From Acidobacteriota bacterium (GTDB lineage: Bacteria > Acidobacteriota > Terriglobia > Bryobacterales > Bryobacteraceae): a stretch of DNA of 64,000 nt. Shown piece after piece: positions 34,581 through 41,652 of the stretch (the stretch's first letter is position 1; every line of letters starts with the position of its first letter). The stretch spans positions 1 through 64,000 of the forward strand of contig JAPKZB010000073.1 of assembly GCA_026393985.1 (NCBI GenBank). Reading direction: 5' to 3'. The translations under genes and the position numbers were made by a program. The notes under the pieces were generated by a model. It searched no databases. It was not told where the DNA came from and saw only the letters and a list, made by a program, of their open reading frames with translations.

Positions 34581-35485
34581 AGCGCCACCGCCACGGCCAG
34601 GCCATTCCGGTAGACCGGGTGCGCCCAACCCTCCGGCGCCACATCCTGCAGCGTCCCCGCCGGGGCCTGCGGAGCGAATAGAACCGCGCCCTCCCGCACC
34701 AGCCGCTGCGGCTGTTTGGCCACCGTGGTTCCTTCCACCCATCCCGACCGGACCGTCAACTGGTAGGCGCCCTGTTCCCAGTAGACCTCCTCTCCGTCGG
34801 CCGGGGCGAACAGGCTCAACAGCCACCAGCCCTTCGAGCCATCGCCGGCGCCCCGCCGCAGCAGAGCCTCCGCGCTATCGGCACTTTCGATCCGCACCCC
34901 GGCGCTGCCGCCCCAGCCGAGCGAACGGTTGCCACCAAGGCCGGCATCGGCCAGCCAGCGCAAAGCGGCTTCGACGCGCGGCCGCCAGGCCTCGTCCTGA
35001 CATACCGCCAGTCCCCAGACGCCCGCGCCTTCGGCGAACTGCACTCCGGTTTTGGGTCCCGCGCCCTTTTCAACGCGCACCGGCCGGAACGGACCGCCAG
35101 CGCCCGCGCGGTCGGCTGCCAGCAGACAGCCGGAGGCGGGGTCGAGCACCCAGCGGGATTCCACCAGACCACTCTCGCTGAGCAGATCGCGGATTGCCGC
35201 CAAGGGAAGAAAACGAACCAGTTTTGGGCGCAGCCGCTGCAGACCGTGGGGCGGGGGCCAGGCCGCCGCCGGCGGGGGGGCAAACAGCGTGCCCTGCTGC
35301 CAGGGAAAAAGCGAACTGAGCCGGACGGCGCTGCCGGCCGCCAGCCACTCCTCGAGCCAGCCGAAGCGATCCATGGCCGCGCACACGGCACCGTAGAAGG
35401 TGTCGCTCCCGAGCAGGGACGGCCCCGCCCCGGCCGCGCTCCACGCCCCGCGGGCTTGGAACCGAAACAGGATCGCCTGCGCCAT
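34577..35485 (-). CDS. csm4: Type III-A CRISPR effector subunit Csm4
   Basis: 302 residues. The start AILFRFQARGAWSAAGAGPSLLGSDTFYGAVCAAMDRFG follows the Csm4 pattern of a RAMP fold with an early S-D-T-x-x-G loop. The middle has the Gly-rich loop GLGGNRSLGWGGSAGVRIE typical of RAMP proteins. Csm4 binds the crRNA 5' tag and Cas10. The gene starts 4 bp after the csm3 stop and overlaps csm5 by four bases. Composition is GC-rich like its neighbours, with no sign of very recent transfer. Confidence 0.88.
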   Translation of the reverse strand: MAQAILFRFQARGAWSAAGAGPSLLGSDTFYGAVCAAMDRFGWLEEWLAAGSAVRLSSLFPWQQGTLFAPPPAAAWPPPHGLQRLRPKLVRFLPLAAIRDLLSESGLVESRWVLDPASGCLLAADRAGAGGPFRPVRVEKGAGPKTGVQFAEGAGVWGLAVCQDEAWRPRVEAALRWLADAGLGGNRSLGWGGSAGVRIESADSAEALLRRGAGDGSKGWWLLSLFAPADGEEVYWEQGAYQLTVRSGWVEGTTVAKQPQRLVREGAVLFAPQAPAGTLQDVAPEGWAHPVYRNGLAVAVAL

Positions 35486-35489
35486 GCCG

Positions 35490-36320
35490 TTATTCCGCCA
35501 GCGCCGCCGCGAAGCCTTCGCCGCGCACCAGAGCCTGTAGCGCCCCCAGATCGCCGCCCGCGAGCAGTTCTACTTCGCCGTTCTCGCCCAGATAGAAACC
35601 CTTGCCGCGCCAGGTCAACCGGCAGGCCGAAAAACGAACCCGGCCGCTGCCGCGCGATCCGCCGCCGCCCAAGGCGTCGTCTTCGAGCAGGCGCAAGCCC
35701 TGCACGAGCAGCCCGGTGAGGGCGTGATCGTCCTCGGCGAGTTGGTCCAGCACGAAGCGGACGTGGAAGCGCGCCCCGGCCGGGACGCGTTCCAGCGTCC
35801 GGGGATTAGCCTGGGCCGTAATCCGGTCGATGGCGTTCTCGCTTTTGACCTCGGTGAGTTCATCGTCGAGAAACTCGCGCATGGGCGCTGTGATCGAGTC
35901 CAGGTCGAGGGGAGCGTCGTAGATGGTCAGGCGCGCCGGGGTGGCCGAACGGCCGTCGAGGGCGTCGCCGCGCACCCGCTCCATGCGGCTGGGGCTGCGG
36001 CCGAACAGTAGACAGAGGGCGTCGTCGGGGCGGTCGCTCTGGTGGATCCGCACCTCCTGGCCGCGCCGCCGGGACAGGTAGACTAGCTCCTCAGGCGAGG
36101 TCAGGCCGTGGGCGTGCTCGAGCAGGCTGCGCAAACGACCGCGCAGCGAGGAGCCGGGGACGATGGGCCGGCCGAAGGCGTCCTTGACCACCGGATTATC
36201 GGCACCGCCAATTTCGAGCGATCCTTTGCCCGCGCCAATGTGCAGGCCGGTCTCGCAGTGCAGCACCGCTTCGAGAATGAGTTTGCCGCGCAGACGCAGC
36301 GTGGGTTTTGCTTCGCTCAT
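35490..36320 (-). CDS. csm3: Type III-A CRISPR backbone RNase Csm3
   Basis: 276 residues. ILEAVLHCETGLHIGAGKGSLEIGGADNPVVKDAFGRPIVPGSSLRGRLRSLLE is a textbook Csm3 start. The aspartate at about position 41 in GGADNPVVKD aligns with the catalytic Asp33 of S. thermophilus Csm3, so target-RNA cleavage at 6-nt spacing should be intact. Further motifs are LFGRSPS and a C-terminal Gly-rich loop GGGGSRGSGRVRF. Several Csm3 copies form the backbone around the crRNA. It begins 6 bp after the csm2 stop. Confidence 0.95.
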   Translation of the reverse strand: MSEAKPTLRLRGKLILEAVLHCETGLHIGAGKGSLEIGGADNPVVKDAFGRPIVPGSSLRGRLRSLLEHAHGLTSPEELVYLSRRRGQEVRIHQSDRPDDALCLLFGRSPSRMERVRGDALDGRSATPARLTIYDAPLDLDSITAPMREFLDDELTEVKSENAIDRITAQANPRTLERVPAGARFHVRFVLDQLAEDDHALTGLLVQGLRLLEDDALGGGGSRGSGRVRFSACRLTWRGKGFYLGENGEVELLAGGDLGALQALVRGEGFAAALAE

Positions 36321-36326
36321 GGCTGG

Positions 36327-36773
36327 TTACTCGTTGTAGGCAATGATGGCTTCAAACAGGTCGCGGAACCGCTCGTAGGTGGCAAGTTCATTCTTGCGGG
36401 TTACCTGGAGCAGCAGTTTTTCGAGCGGGTCCAGGCTGCGCAGCGAGTGGCGGGCGATGGTGTAGGCCAGCCGGGCGCGGAACATGACGAACTGGTGCTG
36501 CCGTTCGGTTTCAGGAGCGCGGCAGGCGCGCCGCACGGCGCTGTACAGGCGGCGCAACTGGCTGCGCGTGCCCGAGTCCATGTCGTGCAACCGGGTGACG
36601 AGCACATGCGCCTGGTTGTCGAGATAGAGACTGTCGGCGCAGAGCTTGGCGAGGTCGATTTCAACGTTGGCTTCCTGACGGGGACGGTCGCGGTCCCGGT
36701 CGTCGCGGCGCGGGGGGCGGCCACCGTCCCGTGGGGGCCGGTCTTCGCGGCGTGGCTGTCTCTGTTCGGCCAT
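36327..36773 (-). CDS. csm2: Type III-A CRISPR small subunit Csm2
   Basis: 148 residues. The first 35 or so are Arg/Asp/Pro-rich and look disordered. The rest is helical: IDLAKLCADSLYLDNQAHVLVTRLHDMDSGTRSQLRRLYSAVRR, then FRARLAYTIARHSLRSLDPLEKLLLQVTRKNELATYERFRDLFEAIIAY, which fits the Csm2 helical bundle and its position between cas10 and csm3. Csm2 forms the inner filament of the Csm complex. The charged N-terminal tail is longer than usual. Begins about 20 bp after the cas10 stop. Confidence 0.9.
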   Translation of the reverse strand: MAEQRQPRREDRPPRDGGRPPRRDDRDRDRPRQEANVEIDLAKLCADSLYLDNQAHVLVTRLHDMDSGTRSQLRRLYSAVRRACRAPETERQHQFVMFRARLAYTIARHSLRSLDPLEKLLLQVTRKNELATYERFRDLFEAIIAYNE

Positions 36774-36794
36774 ATTCGCTCCTTACAAGATTCT

Positions 36795-38147
36795 TTACGA
36801 GGATGTTGCTTCGAGGCGTGCCCAGGCGAGCGCGACATAGCCGGTGGGGCGCAGTTGGCGCCGGCCGGCGGCTTCGGCGGTCAGTTGGCTCAGCAGGGTA
36901 TCCCATTGTTTGTCAAAGGCGTCGCTTTCGCCGACGTCCACCGCGCGCCGCAGCCGGCGGTGCAGCCGCCAGGGCTTGTCGAGGGTGCGGCCCCGGCGGC
37001 GCGCGCGCGCCGAAGCCAGGTCGCCGCCCGCCGCCGGGTCTACGTAGAAGCCTTCGAGTTCGTCGAGAAACTCGGGCGAGGCGTGAAAGCGGCTCAGCAG
37101 CTTGCGCATCTGGCCTTTGATTTCGATAGCTTCCTTCAACTGTGCCCAGTCGAGGGTCCGCCCGAACAGCGAGATGGCGTTTTTGCCGGAGGCCTTGACG
37201 GTTTCAAGGGCTTCGAGGGAGCGGCCGTAGACGCTGGCCAGGCTCTCGCCGCGGCCGGCGTGCACGATGGCCATCGAAACGCTCCGCGAAGCGCCCTCGC
37301 GCTGTTCATCGAGCTGCCGCAGCATCAGGCCGGCCACGCGGCGCATCTCGCGCGCCAGATCGAGCAGGGCATCCCAGGGGGCGGCCACCGCGAAATCGTC
37401 GCCACCGCTATAGAGCACTGTGACGCGGGAGGCGAACTCCTCGGTGGCGGCGACGCGGGCCAGTTCGCCGGCGACGAAGTTCTTAAAGGTCATCGACAGC
37501 TGCAGGTACTCTTCGGCGGTGGTGGCCGCCCGCAGCCGGGGGCCGACGTTATCGAGATCGGCCGTCAAAACGCCCCAGCGCCGCACCGGCGGCAAGGCCC
37601 GGCTGACGGCGATCGGCAGCGGCCACTGGTGCGCGCCGGCATCGGCCAGGAAGGCGGTGGGATCTTCGCTCGACCAGCCAACGTTGGCCGCCGACCGTAG
37701 CGCCGTGACGAGTGCATCGTAAGGAAACGGCGTGGTGCCGCCCACGAGCACGCCAAGCGGCAACCGAGGCGTCTCACGCCGCTGGCGCAGGCCGGCTGCA
37801 AGACGCTTGCGGATGTCCGGCCACGTGCCCAGATTCTCCGTGCTGCTCCAGACCAGCGCCACGCGGCCATCGGTCACCGTCGCTACCCGCGCGGCCAGGG
37901 TGGCAAGAAACGCATCGGCGGCCGGCATGGCCGCCTCCGGCAGGACCAACAGAAACCGCCCACCCGTCACCGCGCCCAACAGCAGCGGGGAGAGCCCGAG
38001 TTCGGCCAGGAGGGCCCGCGGGGCCATCTCCCCGAGCAAGGCAAACCAGTGGCAGCGGCTCAGAAAAGCTTCACTCCCCAGGCTTTCTTCCGTCAGCAGG
38101 GCGTTAATTCCGAAAAATTTGGCTTGGAGGAAAACTTGGAGCGACAT
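36795..38147 (-). CDS. cas10: Short Cas10/Csm1 with GGDD cyclase motif but no HD domain
   Basis: 450 residues; usual Csm1 is 700-850. It starts directly in a palm-like domain (LLGAVTGGRFLLVLP near residues 56-70). A second palm has LTADLDNVG (about 194-202) and the cyclase motif YSGGDDF (GGDD 248-251). The C-terminal part is helical (LEGFYVDPAAGGDLASARARRRGRTLDKPWRLHRRLRR). The N-terminal HD nuclease domain is missing, and the four-cysteine zinc finger between the palms is missing too; only one Cys is visible. An in-frame TGA lies about 25 bp upstream of the ATG, so no longer form is possible. The prediction is cyclic oligoadenylate synthesis without HD-type ssDNA cleavage. Confidence 0.9.
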   Translation of the reverse strand: MSLQVFLQAKFFGINALLTEESLGSEAFLSRCHWFALLGEMAPRALLAELGLSPLLLGAVTGGRFLLVLPEAAMPAADAFLATLAARVATVTDGRVALVWSSTENLGTWPDIRKRLAAGLRQRRETPRLPLGVLVGGTTPFPYDALVTALRSAANVGWSSEDPTAFLADAGAHQWPLPIAVSRALPPVRRWGVLTADLDNVGPRLRAATTAEEYLQLSMTFKNFVAGELARVAATEEFASRVTVLYSGGDDFAVAAPWDALLDLAREMRRVAGLMLRQLDEQREGASRSVSMAIVHAGRGESLASVYGRSLEALETVKASGKNAISLFGRTLDWAQLKEAIEIKGQMRKLLSRFHASPEFLDELEGFYVDPAAGGDLASARARRRGRTLDKPWRLHRRLRRAVDVGESDAFDKQWDTLLSQLTAEAAGRRQLRPTGYVALAWARLEATSS

Positions 38148-38193
38148 CGGCTTGGCGGCGCTGCAAAAACTTCACTGTAGCATGGAGAAGGGA

Positions 38194-39045
38194 ATGAATT
38201 ATCGATTCGTGGTTACCGGGGACAGCCGGAGTTCGGTGAAGCAGTACCTGTTTGGTCAACTGCCTCTGTTCTCCCGCTACGCTCTGCGGCGGGCCACGGC
38301 CGACGGAGCGTGCCGCGTCGACGGCGAGATCGTCCCGGCCAGCTACCGTCTCCGCCCCGGTCAGGTGGTCGAATTCACGCTGGCGCCCGAGCCGCAGCGG
38401 ACGATTCTGGCCGAGGAGCAGCCGGTCGACATCCTCTTTGAAGACGAAGCGATTGTCGTGCTGAACAAGCCCGTCGGCATGCTCGTCCACCCCACGGCGC
38501 GGGAGCGCCACGGGACGGTGGCCAACGCGCTGCTCGGCCATTGGCGGGGCGAGAACCGGCGCCCTACCTTTCCGCACCGGTTGGACCGGGAGACCTCCGG
38601 GGTGCTGGTGGTGGCCAAAAGCACGGCCGCGGCCTGCGCCCTGGCGCTGCAGTTTGAAAACCGGCAGGTGCAGAAGCGATACGTGGCGCTGGTGGCGGGT
38701 GAGGTGGGGGCGCCGCGCGAGATCGACGCGCCGATCGGCCGGCGGGGCGGGGAGATGCCGCCGTGGCGGATCTGTCCGGAGGGGCGGGCGGCTTTGTCGC
38801 GGCTCACGCCCGTGCGGGCGATGGGGGGGGCGACGCTGGTGGACTTGGAGCCGGTCACGGGGCGGACCAACCAGCTACGGATCCACTGTGCTTCGATTGG
38901 CCATCCGATTGTGGGGGACCGGCTGTACGGCGGGCCTCCGGCGGAGCGGCTGTTTTTGCACGCGCGGCGGATCGGGTTCCGGCATCCGGTGACGGGTGAG
39001 GCGATGACGGTGGAGAGCCCGCCGATTGACTTTAAATTGAAATAA
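38194..39045 (+). CDS. RluD/RluA-family pseudouridine synthase
   Basis: 283 residues from ATG 38194, which has GGAGAAGGGA just before it; the ORF-track start lies inside cas10. An S4-like domain covers the first 75 residues (LFSRYALRRATADGACRVDGEIV). The catalytic domain carries ILFEDEAIVVLNKPVGMLVHP, PHRLDRETSGVLVVAKS with the catalytic Asp in HRLDRETSG, and VDLEPVTGRTNQLRIHCASIGHPIVGDRLYG. This is RluA-type; the target uridine in rRNA or tRNA is unknown. Divergent from cas10 with only 46 bp between starts, so the promoters overlap. Confidence 0.93.
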   Translation: MNYRFVVTGDSRSSVKQYLFGQLPLFSRYALRRATADGACRVDGEIVPASYRLRPGQVVEFTLAPEPQRTILAEEQPVDILFEDEAIVVLNKPVGMLVHPTARERHGTVANALLGHWRGENRRPTFPHRLDRETSGVLVVAKSTAAACALALQFENRQVQKRYVALVAGEVGAPREIDAPIGRRGGEMPPWRICPEGRAALSRLTPVRAMGGATLVDLEPVTGRTNQLRIHCASIGHPIVGDRLYGGPPAERLFLHARRIGFRHPVTGEAMTVESPPIDFKLK

Positions 39046-39121
39046 AAAGATTTGCACTCTGGGTGTAAATCCCAACATCTCCTGTAGCGAGTGGGGAACC
39101 CCTCACTGAGGAGATTTGAAA

Positions 39122-39607
39122 ATGAAAAAGATTGCTTTGTACGCGGCTCTGCTGGGCCTTCCCTTGGTTGTGACGGCGGGTCGGGCTTCGGCCGCCGACA
39201 TTGTGGACACGGCCGTGGCGGCCGGTTCGTTCAAGACCCTGGTGGCGGCCGTGAAGGCCGCCGGACTGGTGGAGACCTTGAAGGGCGTGGGTCCTTTCAC
39301 GGTATTTGCTCCCACGGACGAGGCGTTTGCCAAGCTGCCCGCCGGAACGCTCGATTCGCTGCTGAAGCCGGAGAATAAAGCCAAGCTGGCCGCGATTCTG
39401 ACCTACCACGTGGTGGCGGGTAAGGTGATGGCGGCGGACGTGGTGAAGATCAAGTCGGCCAAGTCTGTACAGGGCGGCCCGATTGCCGTGAAGGCCAAAG
39501 GCGGGAAGGTCACGCTGAACGGGCTTTCGCAGGTAGTGAAGACGGACATTGGCACGGATAACGGCGTGATTCACGTGATCGATACCGTGATCCTGCCCAA
39601 GCTGTAA
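39122..39607 (+). CDS. Secreted fasciclin-domain protein
   Basis: 161 residues from ATG 39122, with GAGGAG eight bases upstream; the TTG at 39116 in the ORF track is less likely. Signal peptide [23 protein letters not shown]. One FAS1 domain follows: [48 protein letters not shown] (motif 1) and [15 protein letters not shown], ending [13 protein letters not shown] (motif 2). Single-FAS1 proteins are periplasmic or extracellular adhesion-like proteins; several are stress induced. Separated from the convergent peroxiredoxin by a strong two-way terminator. Confidence 0.95.
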   Translation: MKKIALYAALLGLPLVVTAGRASAADIVDTAVAAGSFKTLVAAVKAAGLVETLKGVGPFTVFAPTDEAFAKLPAGTLDSLLKPENKAKLAAILTYHVVAGKVMAADVVKIKSAKSVQGGPIAVKAKGGKVTLNGLSQVVKTDIGTDNGVIHVIDTVILPKL

Positions 39608-39630
39608 CCACGGTTGACCTCGAGCCTAAA

Positions 39631-39669
39631 AAAACAAAACGGAGCCCTCGCGGGGCTCCGTTTTGTTTT
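39631..39669. terminator. Bidirectional intrinsic terminator
   Basis: AAAACAAAACGGAGCCC pairs with GGGCTCCGTTTTGTTTT around a five-base loop. The A-run on one side and the T-run on the other make it a Rho-independent terminator in both directions, between the fasciclin gene and the convergent Sec-peroxiredoxin gene. Confidence 0.92.
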
Positions 39670-39721
39670 GCAGGAGAGGGCGCCGGGAGCCGTGCGGGCG
39701 GCTCCCGGACGCTGGTGTCGC

Positions 39722-40249
39722 TTACTTCTTCTTGAGCCGCGAACAGACCGCCGCCGTGGCTTCGTTATGCGCGGCGGGTTTGGGATCGGCGACGATTTCG
39801 ATGATCTTCCCCTCCTTGTCAATCACGAAGGTGGTGCGGCTGGCGATGCCACGCTCCTCCATCAGCACGCCGTAGGCCTTGGCCGTGGCGCGATTCGGGA
39901 AGTCGCTCAGCAGGGGAAACGCCAGGCCAAGATCATCCGAGAACCGTTTGAGGGATGGGGCGGCGTCCACGCTGATACCGAACAGCTGGGTTTCCGACTC
40001 ATTTATCGTTTGGATTCCAGCCTGGAATCCTTTCATTTCCGCCGTTCAACCACCGGTAAACGCCAGCGGGAAGAAGGCAAGGACAACGTTTTGTTTGCCT
40101 TTGAAATCCGCGAGCGAGAACGATTTGCCGGGAACGGAGGAGGGCAGTTTCTCAAAGCCGGGTGCCATGTCGCCGACTTTGAGGTGGGTCTTTCCGCCCT
40201 GGGCAAGAAGCGCAGTGGCGGCGACCAGACTCAATAGTAGAGTTTTCAT
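39722..40249 (-). CDS. Selenocysteine-containing peroxiredoxin (in-frame UGA at the catalytic position)
   Basis: The ORF track splits this gene into 40046-40396 and 39722-40036, but both halves are in one frame, separated by a single TGA at 40046-40048. Reading it as Sec gives 175 residues from ATG 40249 (GAGAGGT upstream): signal peptide MKTLLLSLVAATALLAQ, then NVVLAFFPLAFTGG-U-TAEMKGFQAGI, then LFGISVDAAPSLKRFSDDLGLAFPLLSDF and RTTFVIDKEGKI. In AhpC/TSA peroxiredoxins the residue after FTxx, before T, is the peroxidatic Cys, exactly where U68 falls. A stable hairpin begins 15 bases after the UGA. A Cys near the C-terminus could resolve the selenenic acid. Function: reduction of peroxides outside the cytoplasm. 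The alternative is a pseudogene with a Cys-to-stop change, but the intact remainder and the hairpin argue against it. Confidence 0.88.
40012..40030 (-). promoter_or_regulatory. Bacterial SECIS-like hairpin
   Basis: On the mRNA strand GGATTCCAGGCTGGAATCC forms a perfect 8 bp stem with loop GGC (or a 7 bp stem with loop AGGCT). It starts 15 bases after the UGA and its apex is about 23 bases away, within the known range for bacterial SECIS elements. The apical CAGGCUG resembles the CAGGUCUG apex of E. coli fdhF, which SelB binds. Confidence 0.82.
40046..40048 (-). other. UGA read as selenocysteine (Sec68)
   Basis: TGA on the minus strand at the peroxidatic position of the peroxiredoxin (FTGG-UGA-T). 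A Cys codon differs from TGA by one base, as in most known Sec/Cys family pairs. Confidence 0.85.
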
Positions 40250-40299
40250 AGTGGACCTCTCCGCCTTATAGTCTAGTGGAGGAGAGCGCCGGTTGGGAA

Positions 40300-41652
40300 C
40301 TACCAGGGGAGCGGGAGATTGAGGATTTCGTTGCCGCCGGCTTTGGCGCGGACGGTTTGCCGCAGCGTCTTTCCCTCGCCGAGAAAGACGACCCATTCGT
40401 AGGTGCGGGCGACTTTCGATTCGATTTCGAGGCGGAGGAACTCGGCGGAGGGGCCGGCGTGGACCTGCGAGATATCCTCGTGGTCCGACTCCCAGAGGAA
40501 GAATTCGGCGCCGAGTTTGGGGGTGTAGTGGAGGCGGACGGTGTCGCCTTCGGCGAGGGGAAGGATGGCTCCGTTGCGCAGAAAGAAGATGGGCGTGGCG
40601 GCGTCGCCGGTGACTTCGATGGTCTGGCGGCCCTGGTGGGTGATGCCGGTGCGGAGGTCGGTCCAGTTGCCGCGGGGCAGGTAGACGGTGCGTTTGGGTC
40701 CATTGCAGAGGGGCGCCACGAGCAACTCGTCGCCGAGCAGGTACTCGTCGGCGCGTTCGCGGGCCGCGGCCTCGGTGGGGTACTGCAGGGGCAGGGGATG
40801 GATGATGGGATAGCCGCGGTCGCGGACCTCCTGCAGGTAGGTGACGAGGAAGATGCGGAGGCGTTCGCGCCAGGCGGGGTTGGCGAGGGGCTGGTCCCGG
40901 TAGACCATGGGGAGGCCGGCGGCGAAGGCTTCTGAGGCGGCGGGGTAGTGGTCGAGGTTGACGGCGGGGACGGTGGTGCCGGAAAGGGAAGCATGGACGA
41001 GGGAGTGGACGAGGGCGCAGGCATCGGGCTGTTTGTCGATGCGGCGGGCGTAGCGCGGGACGTTGCGGGTGGCGAGGAGTTCGACGTCGGTGGGCGAGTA
41101 GTCGATGGCGGCCCCGGTTTTGAAGCGCTCGTCGTAGATCTCTTTGGGGGTGGGGCCGTAGTGGAAGAGGTATTCGAGGCGATCGGCGCCGGCGATGGTG
41201 GTGCGGGCGAGGGTCTTGTTGGTGGCGGCGAGGTCGAAGCGGTAACGGCCGTAGCTTTTGTGGTCGAGGGCGTAGCCGGCGGTGGAGAGGAGGAAGGGCG
41301 ATTGCGTCGCGATTTCGCGGCCGCGGGAGGCGAGGCGGGCATCGGGCCGGGGGCCGAGGCCGAAGAACTCTTCGTCGGCGGGGGCGTGGCGGCTGAGCAG
41401 GATGTCGCCGTTGACGCGGCGCGCCGGGGCGGCTTCGGCCAGCAGTACCTTGCCGCTGGAGACGGCGAGGACGGTGAGCTGGCCGGTCTGGCTGATGCGG
41501 ACGATCAGGTGTTCGGACTTGAGCTCCTGGTTCTGGGCCGGACCGGGGGAGGCGCCCCAGGTGCGGATGAACTTGAAGGTCGACGGGGTGAGGAAGTCAA
41601 AGTCGATTTTGCCGTCGGCGAGCGGGAGGGTGAGGAAGAGGGCGAGCCACAT
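40300..41652 (-). CDS. GH31-like protein lacking most of the catalytic barrel
   Basis: 450 residues with a signal-like start (WLALFLTLPLADG). The N-terminal beta-sandwich resembles GH31 (FFGLGPRPDARL, then LSTAGYALDHKSYGRYRFDL, and LEYLFHYGPTPKEIYDERF, where the barrel normally begins). After only about 90 residues it rejoins the end of the family: LRIFLVTYLQEVRDRGYPIIHPLPLQYP, DEYLLGDELLVAPL, then the C-terminal sheet domains (RTVYLPRGNWTDLRTG). The segment with the catalytic nucleophile (W-x-D-M-N-E type) is absent, so hydrolase activity is unlikely. Reading frame is continuous, so this is a settled deletion rather than a fresh frameshift. It may be a binding protein. Confidence 0.75.
   Translation of the reverse strand: MWLALFLTLPLADGKIDFDFLTPSTFKFIRTWGASPGPAQNQELKSEHLIVRISQTGQLTVLAVSSGKVLLAEAAPARRVNGDILLSRHAPADEEFFGLGPRPDARLASRGREIATQSPFLLSTAGYALDHKSYGRYRFDLAATNKTLARTTIAGADRLEYLFHYGPTPKEIYDERFKTGAAIDYSPTDVELLATRNVPRYARRIDKQPDACALVHSLVHASLSGTTVPAVNLDHYPAASEAFAAGLPMVYRDQPLANPAWRERLRIFLVTYLQEVRDRGYPIIHPLPLQYPTEAAARERADEYLLGDELLVAPLCNGPKRTVYLPRGNWTDLRTGITHQGRQTIEVTGDAATPIFFLRNGAILPLAEGDTVRLHYTPKLGAEFFLWESDHEDISQVHAGPSAEFLRLEIESKVARTYEWVVFLGEGKTLRQTVRAKAGGNEILNLPLPW

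Noticed and set aside
36108-37700. 530-residue plus-strand ORF opposite csm2 and cas10
   Set aside because: Antisense shadow; crosses the csm3-csm2-cas10 boundaries.
39722-40249. Frameshift or pseudogene reading of the split peroxiredoxin
   Set aside because: The two halves share a frame, the only disruption is TGA at the catalytic residue, and a SECIS-like hairpin follows at the right distance.
31394-40249. CRISPR array near the csm genes
   Set aside because: I looked for regularly spaced repeats of 25-40 bp in the gaps and found none; the only direct repeat is the 33 bp coding pair in the peptide gene, with a 15 bp spacer and only two copies.
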